From Billgrantia campisalis (GTDB lineage: Bacteria > Pseudomonadota > Gammaproteobacteria > Pseudomonadales > Halomonadaceae): a stretch of DNA of 64,000 nucleotides. The stretch spans positions 124,001 through 188,000 of the forward strand of contig NZ_JABFUC010000009.1 of the NCBI RefSeq assembly GCF_022341425.1, read 5' to 3'. The position numbers were made by a program, and so were the translations under genes. Shown piece by piece: positions 44,164 to 57,057 of this stretch; the first letter of the stretch is position 1, and every line of letters starts with the position of its first letter. The notes beneath the pieces were generated by a model. That model was not told the origin of the DNA and did not search any database. It saw only the letters and a program-made list of their open reading frames with translations.

Positions 44164-45690
44164 ATGGAATTCCCAGTTCAGACGGCCAACCCCGCCAAGA
44201 TCGAAACGGCCTGCTTCGTGGTCCCGGTGTTCAAGGACGGCGACCTGCTGCCCGCCGCCGCCAAACTCGATGATGCCAGTGAGCGGCTGATCGGCCAGCT
44301 GATCGAGCGCGGCGATTTCGATGCCAAGCTGGGCAATGTGCAGCTGATTCCCTTCGCCCCTGGCCTCGGCGCCGACCGCCTGCTGCTGGTCGGCCTGGGC
44401 GAGCGGGACAAGTGCCAGGAAGGCGCCTTCCGTAAAGCCGTGGACGCCGCCTTCACCGCCCTGGCCGGGCTGTCGGTGGACGACGTTGCGGTGGCCTTCA
44501 CCGACGTCCCGCTGACCGACCGCCACTGCGACTGGAAAGCGCGCATGGTGGCCGAGGCGGCCCATCGCGCCGTCTACCGTTTCAACGAGTTCAAGTCCAA
44601 GCCGGCCCCGACGCCTCGGCTGGCGCGCACCACCCTGCTGGTCAGCGAGGGCGGCAACGCCGAGGCGGCCCGGGAAGGCGCCCGGATCGGTGACGCCGTC
44701 GGCCAGGGCGTGAGCCTGACCCGCACCCTGGGCAACCTGCCCGGCAATGTCTGCACGCCCCGCTACCTGGCCGAGCAGGCCGAGCGGCTGGGCCGCGATT
44801 CGGGCGGCGCGCTGGCCGTGGAGATCCTCGACGAGGAGGCTCTGGAGCGCCTGGGCGCCCATAGCCTGCTCTCGGTGGGTCGCGGCAGCGAGGAGCCCTC
44901 GCGCCTGATCGTGATGAAGTACCAGGGCGCCGAAAGCGCCGACGACGCGCCCCACGTGCTGGTCGGCAAGGGCATCACCTTCGACACCGGCGGCATCTCG
45001 CTCAAGCCCGGCGAGGCCATGGACGAGATGAAGTTCGACATGTGCGGCGCGGCCAGCGTCTTCGGCACCGTCCAGTCGATCCTCGCTCTGAGGCCCAAGC
45101 TCAACCTGGTGTTCATCGTCGCCGCCGCCGAGAACATGCCCGACGGCCGCGCCACCAAGCCCGGCGATATCATCAAGACCCTCAAGGGGCTGTCGGTGGA
45201 GGTGCTCAATACCGACGCCGAGGGTCGCCTGGTGCTGTGCGACGCCCTGACCTATGCCGAGCGCTTCAAGCCCGCCAGCGTAGTGGATATCGCCACCCTC
45301 ACCGGCGCCGCCATCATCGCCCTGGGCCACCATGCCACCGGGCTGCTCTCCAACGATGACGACCTGGCCCTGGACCTGCTCGACGCCGGCCAGACCGCCT
45401 GGGACCGCGCCTGGCACCTGCCGCTGTGGGACGAGTACCAGGAGCAGCTCGACTCCAACTTCGCCGACCTGGCCAATATCGGCGGCCGCCCGGCGGGCAC
45501 CATCACCGCGGCCTGTTTCCTCTCGCGGTTCGCCGAGCAGTTCCCCTGGGCGCACCTGGACATCGCCGGCACCGCCTGGTCCTCCGGCAAGCAGAAGGGT
45601 GCCAGCGGCCGCCCGGTGGGGCTGCTGACCCAGTACCTGCTGGATCGCGAGTCGGAGGTCAAGAGCCTGGAAAACAGCCGCGAGCTGTGA
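44164..45690 (+). CDS. pepA: Leucyl aminopeptidase
   Basis: Cytosolic M17 zinc/manganese aminopeptidase; E. coli PepA is also a DNA-binding regulator in Xer recombination. 508 residues from ATG 44164. The metal site is intact: GKGITFDTGGISLKPGEAMDEMKFDM and the M17 signature NTDAEGRLVL, with the Lys and Arg of the active site. The stop overlaps the holC start (TGATG), so the two are translationally coupled, as in other gammaproteobacteria. Confidence 0.97.
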   Translation: MEFPVQTANPAKIETACFVVPVFKDGDLLPAAAKLDDASERLIGQLIERGDFDAKLGNVQLIPFAPGLGADRLLLVGLGERDKCQEGAFRKAVDAAFTALAGLSVDDVAVAFTDVPLTDRHCDWKARMVAEAAHRAVYRFNEFKSKPAPTPRLARTTLLVSEGGNAEAAREGARIGDAVGQGVSLTRTLGNLPGNVCTPRYLAEQAERLGRDSGGALAVEILDEEALERLGAHSLLSVGRGSEEPSRLIVMKYQGAESADDAPHVLVGKGITFDTGGISLKPGEAMDEMKFDMCGAASVFGTVQSILALRPKLNLVFIVAAAENMPDGRATKPGDIIKTLKGLSVEVLNTDAEGRLVLCDALTYAERFKPASVVDIATLTGAAIIALGHHATGLLSNDDDLALDLLDAGQTAWDRAWHLPLWDEYQEQLDSNFADLANIGGRPAGTITAACFLSRFAEQFPWAHLDIAGTAWSSGKQKGASGRPVGLLTQYLLDRESEVKSLENSREL

Positions 45691-46130
45691 TGACCCAAGT
45701 CGACTTCTATATCCTGCCGGACACCACCCTGGAGGCGCGTCTCGGCTTTGCCTGCCGGCTGGCCGAGACCATCGCCCGCAAGGGCTTCCGGCTGCACCTG
45801 CACGCCGAGGACGAGGCCATGGCCGCCGACCTCGACGAGCGGCTGTGGATCTTTCGCCCCGACGCCTACCTGCCCCACGCCCTGGCCGGCAGCGAGATGG
45901 CCCGCGAAGTGCCGGTGGTGATCGGCTGGCAGGGCCCGCCGGACCCCGCCGAGGAGCACCCCCAGGCGCTGCTCAACCTGCACCCGGAGATACCCGAGTG
46001 GTTCTCGCGCTTCGAACGGGTCGCCGAGATCATCAACCAGCACCAGGAGGTGCTGGTGGCCAAGCGCGCCTGCTGGCAGACCTACAAGCAGCGCGGCTAT
46101 CCGGTAAAGGCGCATCAGCTGCGTAGCTGA
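45690..46130 (+). CDS. holC: DNA polymerase III chi subunit
   Basis: Clamp-loader accessory subunit that binds SSB. 146 residues: TQVDFYILPDTTLEARLGFACRL, FRLHLHAEDEAMAADLDERLW (helicase-like fold without catalytic residues), and FRPDAYLPHALAG. ATG 45690 overlaps the pepA stop. pepA-holC-valS is the classical order; a ~360 bp insert containing a structured repeat separates it here from valS. Confidence 0.95.
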   Translation: MTQVDFYILPDTTLEARLGFACRLAETIARKGFRLHLHAEDEAMAADLDERLWIFRPDAYLPHALAGSEMAREVPVVIGWQGPPDPAEEHPQALLNLHPEIPEWFSRFERVAEIINQHQEVLVAKRACWQTYKQRGYPVKAHQLRS

Positions 46131-46142
46131 GTCCGCCAAGAC

Positions 46143-46336
46143 GAGGGGCGCCGGGGGCAGGCCGAAGAGGAGGTCATTCGCCATGGGTGAGGAGCACTGC
46201 TCCGAACGGGCTGGCCATGGATGGCCAGCACCGGCCCTGCAAGCGAAGCAGGATGCGAGAGCGAAGCAGGGCGAATGTAGCGCCCAGGGATGGGCTCACA
46301 GCGCCTCCTCGCAGGCCTCCCGCCGGATCAGCCCCG
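46143..46336 (+). repeat. Structured intergenic repeat, copy A (long form)
   Basis: Starts GAGGGGCGCCGGGG and ends GGATCAGCCCCG like copies B (56001) and C (57058). Nested pairings: GGGGC (46145-46149)/GCCCC (46331-46335); GAGGAGG (46167-46173)/CCTCCTC (46304-46310); CATTCGCC (46175-46182)/GGCGAATG (46270-46277). Inside lies an ~85 bp extra block with CTGGCC-ATGGAT-GGCCAG (46211-46228), the palindrome GGAGCA-C-TGCTCC (46191-46203), and then CCC-AGGGAT-GGG (46283-46294). It fills most of the 360 bp holC-valS gap. Confidence 0.8.
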
Positions 46337-46492
46337 GGGCAACGACTCTGAGACCGGGCCAGCTACGACCACCAGGCTGACGCCAAGTGCCCCGTCGCGC
46401 TATAATCGAGCCCATTTTTCGCACGCTTAGACGACTTCCTGCCGCCCGGCGCCACCAACCGGCGGCGACCATTTCTGGACCCGGAACGCCCC

Positions 46493-49330
<2,838 letters not shown>

Positions 49331-49342
<12 letters not shown>

Positions 49343-49417
49343 TTTAGCGGCCCGAAACCGCCGCGCTCTGATTTAGCGGCCCGAAACCGCCGCGCGTTGA
49401 TTTAGCGGCCCGCAACC
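49331..49417 (+). repeat. 29 bp tandem repeat x3 across the valS stop codon
   Basis: Units at 49331-49359, 49360-49388 and 49389-49417; unit GCCGCGCTCTGATTTAGCGG + CCCGAAACC. Units 1 and 2 are identical and unit 3 has three changes. Unit 1 contains the last ValS codons and TGA. Each unit can fold GCGG-CCCGAAA-CCGC, so the array may act as a serial 3' end hairpin. Confidence 0.85.
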
Positions 49418-49445
49418 GCCGCCGGCACACTCGGAGAGGAAGCGA

Positions 49446-50859
<1,414 letters not shown>

Positions 50860-50882
<23 letters not shown>

Positions 50883-50942
50883 CCGGAATCACAGACACAT
50901 TTACCTTAAACAAAAGTCGAATATTGTCTGCCGATCCGGACA
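50860..50942 (+). promoter_or_regulatory. Cluster of three 18 bp upstream activator sites
   Basis: Site 1 TGTCCG-N6-CGGACA (50860-50877, perfect palindrome arms), site 2 TGACCG-N6-CAGACA (50880-50897), site 3 TGTCTG-N6-CGGACA (50925-50942). The spacer is 6 bp in all. They lie ~70-165 bp upstream of the sigma-54 promoter, the usual range for enhancer sites of activators of this type. Sites 1 and part of 2 overlap the 3' end of the activator gene. Confidence 0.7.
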
Positions 50943-51006
50943 ACCTGCCCAAACGCCTCCCTGACGATCTTAGTTAAGCCGTTGTTTTATCGGCGCTTTC
51001 AAAAGC

Positions 51007-51022
51007 TGGCACGAAGCCTGCA
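51007..51022 (+). promoter_or_regulatory. Sigma-54 (-24/-12) promoter of the TRAP operon
   Basis: TGGCACGAAGCCTGCA matches TGGCACG-N4-TTGCA with one change and has the obligatory GG-N10-GC spacing. It lies 69 bp before the dctP start and downstream of the activator sites. Confidence 0.85.
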
Positions 51023-51090
51023 ATGAGACAGGGCCAGGCGCCACACCGCGTGGCGCAGATACGCCAACAACAACTGCTCAAGGAGCCGTC

Positions 51091-52203
51091 ATGTCGTTCA
51101 CGACCTCTTTCGCCAGCCTGCTTCGCCCCCTCACCCTCGGCGTCGCCGGCGCCTCCCTGCTGCTGGGTGCCGCCGGCGCCAGCTCGGCCGAGGCCCAGGA
51201 GCGCGTGCGCTGGCAGGTGCCCATCGCCTTTCCCTCCCACCTGGTGGGGCTCAGCACCCCGGTACGCTACCTCAGCGAGTCGCTGGACCAGGTCTCCGGC
51301 GGCAATATCAACCTGCGCTACTACGAGCCGGGCGAGCTGATCCCCCCCTTCGAGATTCTCGACGCCGTCTCCGAAGGCCGCTATCCGGCCGGCTTCACCT
51401 GGGTCGGCTACGATCAGGGCAGCATTCCCGCCCTGCCGCTGTTCGCCGGCGCGCCCTTCGGCATGGAGCCGCCCGCCTACCTGGCCTGGCACTATTTCGG
51501 CGGCGGTGCCGAGCTGCTCGAGGAGATCTACGAGCCGTACAACGTCAAGCCGCTGCTGTGCAGCATGATCGGCCCCGAGGCCGCCGGCTGGTTTGCCGAG
51601 CCGCTGGAGGACCTGGAGCAGATCGACGGGCTGCGTATCCGCTTCGCCGGCATCGGCGGGCGCGTCATGGAGCGCCTGGGCGCCTCGGTGACCATGATCC
51701 CCGGCGGCGAGCTCTACCAGGCCATGGAGCGCGGCACCATCGACGCCATGGAGTTCTCGGCGCCGGCGGTGGACCGCATCCTCGGCATGCAGGAGATCGT
51801 TCAGAACTACGTGCTGCCGGGCTGGCACCAGACCTTCACCACCGCCCACCTGCTGATCAACCAGGAGAGCTGGGACGCACTGGAGCCCCAGACCCGTGCC
51901 ACCATCGACATGGGCTGCCGCGCCGCAACCCTGTACGGCTACTCCGAAAGCGAGATGGAGAACCCCAAGGCCCTGCGTGACTTCGAGGAGGAAGGCGTCA
52001 ACGCCCAGGTGCTGTCCGACGAAATTCTCGGAGAGCTGCGCCGCGTGACCAACGAGGTCCAGGCCGAGATCGCCGCCGAGGACGAGATGTTCGGTCGCGT
52101 CCTGGAGAGTCAGCAGGCGTTCATGAAGGTCCACGGCAACTGGCACGTCAAGGGCCACCTGCCGCGTTCCTACTATGCGCCGGAAGAGATCGGCCAGGAG
52201 TGA
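51091..52203 (+). CDS. dctP: TRAP transporter periplasmic binding protein (DctP family)
   Basis: 370 residues with a signal peptide (hydrophobic LTLGVAGASLLLGAAGA, likely cut after AEA near 35). The mature part begins QERVRWQVPIAFPSHLVGLS and has DctP-type features: LRYYEPGELIPPFEILDAVSEG, GLRIRFAGIGGRVMERLGAS (with the conserved ligand-carboxylate arginine) and GTIDAMEFSAPAVD. This TtpX/TakP-like subgroup often binds 2-oxo or hydroxy monocarboxylates. First gene of a sigma-54-dependent operon with 3-hydroxybutyrate dehydrogenase at its end. The generic symbol does not imply C4-dicarboxylate specificity. Confidence 0.93.
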   Translation: MSFTTSFASLLRPLTLGVAGASLLLGAAGASSAEAQERVRWQVPIAFPSHLVGLSTPVRYLSESLDQVSGGNINLRYYEPGELIPPFEILDAVSEGRYPAGFTWVGYDQGSIPALPLFAGAPFGMEPPAYLAWHYFGGGAELLEEIYEPYNVKPLLCSMIGPEAAGWFAEPLEDLEQIDGLRIRFAGIGGRVMERLGASVTMIPGGELYQAMERGTIDAMEFSAPAVDRILGMQEIVQNYVLPGWHQTFTTAHLLINQESWDALEPQTRATIDMGCRAATLYGYSESEMENPKALRDFEEEGVNAQVLSDEILGELRRVTNEVQAEIAAEDEMFGRVLESQQAFMKVHGNWHVKGHLPRSYYAPEEIGQE

Positions 52204-52225
52204 TTCGCGCACTCCCTGCCTGAAG

Positions 52226-52252
52226 GCCGGCCGCCTCCCGGAGGCGGCCGGC
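52226..52252 (+). terminator. Very strong hairpin between dctP and dctQ
   Basis: GCCGGCCGCCTCC and GGAGGCGGCCGGC (52226-52252) are 13 bp perfect arms around one base. No clear T-run follows. Such hairpins after binding-protein genes usually raise the binding protein to permease ratio by partial termination or 3' protection. Confidence 0.65.
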
Positions 52253-52298
52253 TTCATTGCCCTTTCCGTATCCCGTACCGACGCCACGGAGCCACCCC

Positions 52299-52895
52299 AT
52301 GAGCGTGCACGATTCCGCCTCCGGCGCCCCGGCGCCGGAAGGGCACTCCGCGCCTGAGCTGCCCACCAACCGCCTCAGCTACCGGCTCGACAGCGCCATC
52401 CTGATGGTCGGCCGCGCTGTCTCCTGGCTATGGCTTGCCACCCTGGCGGTGGTGATGACCAACGTGATCAACCGTTTCATTCTCGGCCGCGGCTCGATTG
52501 CCGTGGAAGAGCTTTCCTGGCACCTGTTCGGCGCCACCATGATCCTCACCCTGGCCTACGCCGTGGTCAGCGACGACCACGTGCGCGTCGATGTGATCCG
52601 CGAGAAGTTCTCGCTGCGGACCCAGGCCTGGATCGAACTGCTGGGCATCGTCCTGCTGGCGCTGCCGATCCTCTACCTGATGGTGGAGCAGCTGTATCAG
52701 TACGGCTACCGCTCCTTCGAGCGAGGGGAGCGCTCCCAGGCGCCCAGTGGCCTGCCCTATCGCTTCATCATCAAGACCCTGATTCCCATTGGCCTGACCC
52801 TGGTGGCCATCGCACTGGCCTCGCGCGCCCTGCGCTGCTCCACCCTGCTGTTCGGCTTTCCGCGGCGCCTGGCGCGCACCACGCCCCGCCAGTAG
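52299..52895 (+). CDS. dctQ: TRAP transporter small permease (DctQ family)
   Basis: 198 residues with four membrane segments: ILMVGRAVSWLWLATLAVVMTNV, then WHLFGATMILTLAYAV with DDHVRVDVIREKFSLRTQAWIEL (the family signature HVRVD), ELLGIVLLALPILYLMV, and LIPIGLTLVAIALASRAL. It links DctP to DctM in the inner membrane. ATG 52299 is chosen over an upstream frame start with no ribosome site. It is 57 bp before dctM, in the sigma-54 operon. Confidence 0.92.
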   Translation: MSVHDSASGAPAPEGHSAPELPTNRLSYRLDSAILMVGRAVSWLWLATLAVVMTNVINRFILGRGSIAVEELSWHLFGATMILTLAYAVVSDDHVRVDVIREKFSLRTQAWIELLGIVLLALPILYLMVEQLYQYGYRSFERGERSQAPSGLPYRFIIKTLIPIGLTLVAIALASRALRCSTLLFGFPRRLARTTPRQ

Positions 52896-52952
52896 CGCCC
52901 CGGCCGGCACCTCGCCCCCGGGCCTTGCTTCGCTAACGCATCGAGATTGACT

Positions 52953-54323
52953 ATGGGACTGGAACAACTCCTCGTGCTGGCCATGTTCGCCAGCTTCATG
53001 AGCCTGCTGCTGCTGGGCTTCCCCGTCGCCTGGTCGCTGGCCGGCGTGGGCTTCGTCTTCGCCGTGATCGGCCACCTGCTGGTGGAGGTCTTCGCCGCCG
53101 ACCTGTGGTTCTCCTGGGGCGGCACCATCGGCGTGCTGGACCGGCGCATCTACGGCATCGTCTCCAACGAGCTGATGGTGGCGCTGCCGCTGTTCATCTT
53201 CATGGGCATCATGCTCGACCGCTCGGGAATCGCCGAGCGGCTGATGAACTCCCTGGTTCGCGTGCTGGGCGGACTGCGCGGCGGCTATGCGGTGACGGTG
53301 GTGATCGTCGGCGTGCTGCTGGCCGCCTCCACCGGCATCGTCGGCGCCTCGGTGGTGCTGCTCGGCATGCTGTCGCTGGGGCCGATGATGCGCGCCCAGT
53401 ACGACAAGTCGCTGGCGGTGGGCACCGCCTGCTCGGTGGGCACCCTGGGGATCCTGGTGCCGCCCAGCATCATGCTGGTGCTGATGGCCGACCGCATGGG
53501 CACCTCGGATGCCTCGGTGGGCCGGCTGTTCATGGCCGCGCTGGTGCCCGGCGTCATGCTGGGGCTGATGTATATCGCCTATATCCTGATCGCCGCCTAC
53601 ATCAAGAAAGACCTGGCCCCGGCCCCCAAGGACCGCGAGCCACTGGACGCCCGCGCCTTCCTGCAGGTGTTCCTGGCGGTGCTGCCGCCGCTGGGGCTGA
53701 TCCTGGCGGTGCTGGGCTCGATCTTCACCGGCTTTGCCACCACCACCGAGGCCTCGGCGGTGGGCGCCCTGGGCGCCATGCTGCTGGCGCTGGCCAACCG
53801 CCGGCTGACGCTGCTCAAGGTGCGCGACGCGCTCTACCAGACCAGCCGCACCACCGCCTTCATCTTCGCCATCTTCATCGGCGCCACGGTGTTCGCCGCG
53901 GTGCTGCGCGGCCTGGGCGGCGACGACGTGGTGCGCCTGGCCCTCACCGGCCTGCCCTTCAGCGAGACCGGCATCGTGCTGACGATCCTGGCGGTGGTGT
54001 TCCTGCTGGGCTTCTTCCTCGACTGGGTGGAGATCACCCTGATCATCCTGCCGCTGGTGGCCCCGGTGGTGATGAGCCTGGGCGTGGACCCGCTGTGGTT
54101 CGCCATTCTCTTCGCCATCTGCCTGCAGACCTCCTTCCTGACCCCGCCGGTGGGTTTTGCGCTGTTCTACATCAAGGGCGTCTGCCCGCCGGGGATCACC
54201 ACCCGCGACATCTACCGCGGGGTCACTCCCTTCGTGGCCATCCAACTGCTGGGCCTACTGCTGGTGTTCGCCTTCTCGCCGCTGGCGACCTGGCTGCCGG
54301 GCGAAGTCTACGGCGGCCGATGA
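52953..54323 (+). CDS. dctM: TRAP transporter large permease (DctM family)
   Basis: 456 residues with about 12-13 membrane segments. DctM signatures are seen as LMVALPLFIFMGIMLDRSGIAERL, AASTGIVGASVVLLGMLSLGPM, GILVPPSIMLVLMADRMGTS and LQTSFLTPPVGFALFYIKG. It forms the sodium-driven translocation path, which suits a halophile. It lies 31 bp before the dehydrogenase gene and shares its operon. Confidence 0.95.
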   Translation: MGLEQLLVLAMFASFMSLLLLGFPVAWSLAGVGFVFAVIGHLLVEVFAADLWFSWGGTIGVLDRRIYGIVSNELMVALPLFIFMGIMLDRSGIAERLMNSLVRVLGGLRGGYAVTVVIVGVLLAASTGIVGASVVLLGMLSLGPMMRAQYDKSLAVGTACSVGTLGILVPPSIMLVLMADRMGTSDASVGRLFMAALVPGVMLGLMYIAYILIAAYIKKDLAPAPKDREPLDARAFLQVFLAVLPPLGLILAVLGSIFTGFATTTEASAVGALGAMLLALANRRLTLLKVRDALYQTSRTTAFIFAIFIGATVFAAVLRGLGGDDVVRLALTGLPFSETGIVLTILAVVFLLGFFLDWVEITLIILPLVAPVVMSLGVDPLWFAILFAICLQTSFLTPPVGFALFYIKGVCPPGITTRDIYRGVTPFVAIQLLGLLLVFAFSPLATWLPGEVYGGR

Positions 54324-54353
54324 ACGCCCCTCCCAACGACAGGAGATACCCGT

Positions 54354-55136
54354 ATGCGCATGACTGACAAGACCGCCCTGATCACCGGCGCCGCCGGCGG
54401 CATCGGCCGCGCCGTGGCCGAACGCTACGCCCGGGAAGGCGCCCGGGTGGCCATCGCCGACCTCGATCTCGCGGCGGCCGAAGGGACCGCCGCGGCCATC
54501 CGCGAGGCGGGCGGCGAGGCCCTGGCGCTGGCCATGGACGTGACCGACGAGACGGCGGTGAACGCCGGGGTCGAGGCCGTGGTGGCCCGCTGGGGTCGCC
54601 TGGACGTGGCGCTGGCCAACGCCGGCATCCAGCATATCGAGCCGCTGCATACGCTGAGCTTTGCCGACTGGCGCAAGGTCACTGCCGTACACCTGGACGG
54701 CGCCTTCCTGGTCACCAGCGCCGCCCTGCGCCAGATGTACCAGCAGCCGGAAGGCGGCTGCCTGCTGTACATGGGGTCGGTGCACAGCAAGCTGGCCTCG
54801 CCGCTCAAGGCCCCCTATGTGGCGGCCAAGCACGCCCTGCTGGGGCTGTGCCGCACGGTAGCCAAGGAGGGCGCAGCCCACCGGGTGCGCAGCAATGTGA
54901 TCTGCCCGGGCTTCGTGCGCACCCCCCTGGTGGACCGGCAGATCCCCGAGCAGGCCCAGGCCCTGGGCATCTCCGAAGAGGCCGTGGTACGCGACGTGAT
55001 GCTCAAGGACACCGTGGACCAGGAGTTCACCACCCTGGACGACATCGCCGAGGTCGCCCTGCACCTGGCGGCCTTTCCCACGGCGGCGCTGACCGGTCAG
55101 TCGATTGTCGCCAGCCACGGCTGGTACATGCAGTAG
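54354..55136 (+). CDS. bdhA: D-3-hydroxybutyrate dehydrogenase (SDR)
   Basis: 260 residues. NAD loop [19 protein letters not shown]; the 3-HB dehydrogenase-type blocks [38 protein letters not shown] (Ser, Tyr, Lys), [21 protein letters not shown], and the closing [16 protein letters not shown]. These fit 3-hydroxybutyrate dehydrogenase better than other SDRs. It oxidises D-3-hydroxybutyrate to acetoacetate. Ribosome site CAGGAG precedes the ATG. As the last gene of the TRAP operon it suggests the transporter brings in its substrate. Confidence 0.85.
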   Translation: MRMTDKTALITGAAGGIGRAVAERYAREGARVAIADLDLAAAEGTAAAIREAGGEALALAMDVTDETAVNAGVEAVVARWGRLDVALANAGIQHIEPLHTLSFADWRKVTAVHLDGAFLVTSAALRQMYQQPEGGCLLYMGSVHSKLASPLKAPYVAAKHALLGLCRTVAKEGAAHRVRSNVICPGFVRTPLVDRQIPEQAQALGISEEAVVRDVMLKDTVDQEFTTLDDIAEVALHLAAFPTAALTGQSIVASHGWYMQ

Positions 55137-55237
55137 GGCAGCGGGAGGCGGCTCGTGGCAGGAAGTTTGGGAACACTGTTCTGCTATGGCGGTTTGGCCT
55201 AGAATGGCGTCACCATTCATCGACTCGCTCTGCCACG

Positions 55238-55990
55238 ATGCCTCACACCGAACCGACCTTCTCACCGGGCCGCATCCTGCTCTTCAACCTGCTGGGGGCG
55301 GCCCTGATCCTGACCTGGATCTCGCCCGGCCTGCTGTTCTGGACCCGGTTGGACGATGCGATATTCTTCGCCACCAACGCCTGGTTGACGGAAGAGAACC
55401 GTGCCTGGGTGTGGCTGGTGGCCGCCACCAACGCCCGGCTCTTCGACGTAGTCAGCTTCTTCATCCTGCTGGCGATCTACCTGTGGGCGATCGGCCGCGA
55501 CCCGAACCCGCACCACCGCATGCTGCGCTGGGGCGGCACCGGCATCACCATGCTGCTCAGCGCGGTGTTCATCGCCCAGGGCGTGCGCCTGGTGGTGCCC
55601 TACACCCACCCCAGCCCCACCCTGGTCTATGAGGACGTCAACCTGGTCACCCAGATGGTCGACTTCTCCACCAAGGACAGCTCCGGGTCGAGCTTTCCGG
55701 GCGACCACGGCGTCAACCTGATCCTGTTCACCGCCTTCATGTGGCGCTTCGCCGGCCTCAAGGTGATGCTGGTCAGCGCGGTAACTGCGGTGGTGCTCAG
55801 CGCCCCGCGGATACTCAGCGGCGCTCACTGGTTCAGCGACGTCTACTTCGCCGCGCTGGTCATCAACCTGATCGTCGCCCCCTGGATCCTGCTCACGCCG
55901 CTGGGCCCGGGACTCTCGCGGGCCATCACCGCAGGGCTGGTCAAGGTGCAGGCGCTGCTGCCAGGACGATCGAAAGCGGACAACTCATAG
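55238..55990 (+). CDS. PAP2-family membrane phosphatase
   Basis: 250 residues, six predicted membrane segments. PAP2 motif 2 is SGSSFPGDHGVNLILF and motif 3 PRILSGAHWFSDVYFA (Arg...His...Asp). The SFPGDHG form recalls LpxT-type lipid A phosphotransferases, but the substrate may be another lipid pyrophosphate. ATG 55238 is chosen; the frame upstream is a shadow of bdhA. It is ~100 bp after bdhA and may be a separate unit. Repeat copy B follows its stop. Confidence 0.82.
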   Translation: MPHTEPTFSPGRILLFNLLGAALILTWISPGLLFWTRLDDAIFFATNAWLTEENRAWVWLVAATNARLFDVVSFFILLAIYLWAIGRDPNPHHRMLRWGGTGITMLLSAVFIAQGVRLVVPYTHPSPTLVYEDVNLVTQMVDFSTKDSSGSSFPGDHGVNLILFTAFMWRFAGLKVMLVSAVTAVVLSAPRILSGAHWFSDVYFAALVINLIVAPWILLTPLGPGLSRAITAGLVKVQALLPGRSKADNS

Positions 55991-56000
55991 GCCTGATCAC

Positions 56001-56053
56001 GAGGGGCGCCGGGGACAGGTCGAAGGGGAGGTCCTTTCCCAGGGAAGGGAAAT
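56001..56053 (+). repeat. Structured intergenic repeat, copy B (5' half)
   Basis: GAGGGGCGCCGGGGACAGGT followed by the hairpin TTTCCC-AGGGAA-GGGAAA (56035-56052). It matches the first half of copy C and stops at the convergent META gene. It may now serve as the terminator between two convergent genes. Confidence 0.75.
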
Positions 56054-56054
56054 C

Positions 56055-56513
56055 TCAATCGGCGCGACGAAAGCCCCCCAACACCCGCTGATCCGGCCCG
56101 AAGAACACCAGCCGGTCGTGATCGATCAGGTAACGGTAGGCAGTCTCCAGCATGCCGGTGACGCGAGCCGCGTCCTCCGCCTGGGGACAGGCGCGACGGG
56201 TGGTGGCCAGCTGTGAGAACTCGATGCGCTGGCTCTCGCCCAGGCGCACCCGGCCATTCATCTGGTTGCAGCCGTCGCTGCCCGTCACCCGGCCGTCCGG
56301 CGAGATCGTGAAGTGCGCAGGCTGGGGCATCGAGAGACGCTCGTCGGTGCCCACCAGCAGCAGGTTCCAGCGCTGCCCGACTACCGGGCCCTCGAGGTCG
56401 CCGCTCAGGGCGTCGCGGTCACGGGAGGTGTCCGTCGGCTGGCTGCCACAGGCCGCCAGGGTAACGGCCGCCACTGCCAGCAGCAGCGAGCGGCCCAGGG
56501 TCGTGTTGTTCAT
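56055..56513 (-). CDS. META-domain lipoprotein (HslJ-like)
   Basis: 152 residues from ATG 56513. The signal peptide ends in the lipobox LAAC, so it is a lipoprotein. The META domain has GQRWNLLLVG, PDGRVTGSDGCNQMNGRVRL, FSQLATTRRACP and MLETAYRYLID. HslJ-like proteins are linked to novobiocin or heat stress resistance in E. coli; the exact role is unknown. Convergent with the PAP2 gene. Confidence 0.88.
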   Translation of the reverse strand: MNNTTLGRSLLLAVAAVTLAACGSQPTDTSRDRDALSGDLEGPVVGQRWNLLLVGTDERLSMPQPAHFTISPDGRVTGSDGCNQMNGRVRLGESQRIEFSQLATTRRACPQAEDAARVTGMLETAYRYLIDHDRLVFFGPDQRVLGGFRRAD

Positions 56514-56571
56514 GGGTCGAGATATCGTCCTTGTGGAAAAGCCGTTCCGGCGGCGGGTAGTGGGTGCTTGT

Positions 56572-57012
56572 TCACCAAGTACCGGTATTGTCCATGGATA
56601 CCCAGGGCTCCTTCGGCGGCAGCGCCTCGCCCTTCTGCAGCAGCTCCACGGAAATGCCGTCGGGACTGCGCACAAAGGCCATGTGGCCGTCGCGGGGCGG
56701 ACGGTTGATGGTCACGCCGTTCTCCTGGAGGTGCGCGCAGAGCGCATAGATATCATCGACGCGATAGGCCAGATGACCGAAGTTGCGCCCGCCGGTGTAC
56801 TCCTCCGGGTCCCAGTTGTAGGTGAGCTCGAGCTCCGGCGCCTTGAGCTCTGCCGAGCGCGCCTCGTCCTCTGGTGCGGCCAGGAAGACCAGCGTGAAAC
56901 GTCCCTTCTCGCTCTCCTTGCGCCGCACCTCCTTGAGGCCCAGCAGGTCGCAGTAGAAGTGCAGCGAGGCATCCAGGTCGCTCACGCGCACCATGGTGTG
57001 CAGGTACTGCAT
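56572..57012 (-). CDS. gloA: Glyoxalase I
   Basis: Converts the methylglyoxal-glutathione hemithioacetal to S-lactoylglutathione. 146 residues from ATG 57012. It matches E. coli GloA at [20 protein letters not shown] (His5), LELTYNWD (Glu ligand), [10 protein letters not shown] (His ligand) and GISVELLQ (Glu ligand), so all four metal ligands are kept. An AAGGAG ribosome site lies upstream. It is upstream of the META lipoprotein gene on the same strand. Confidence 0.92.
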   Translation of the reverse strand: MQYLHTMVRVSDLDASLHFYCDLLGLKEVRRKESEKGRFTLVFLAAPEDEARSAELKAPELELTYNWDPEEYTGGRNFGHLAYRVDDIYALCAHLQENGVTINRPPRDGHMAFVRSPDGISVELLQKGEALPPKEPWVSMDNTGTW

Positions 57013-57057
57013 GGTCGACTCCTTTCTTAGGTCAAGGCTATCTGAGCTGAACATGAT

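Noticed and set aside
44110..45555. Long open frame antisense to pepA
   Set aside because: Shadow of a fully motif-supported leucyl aminopeptidase.
52428..54245. A 605-residue open frame antisense to dctQ-dctM
   Set aside because: Translation is His/Gln/Asp-rich with no domain; it mirrors the codon bias of the TRAP permease genes.
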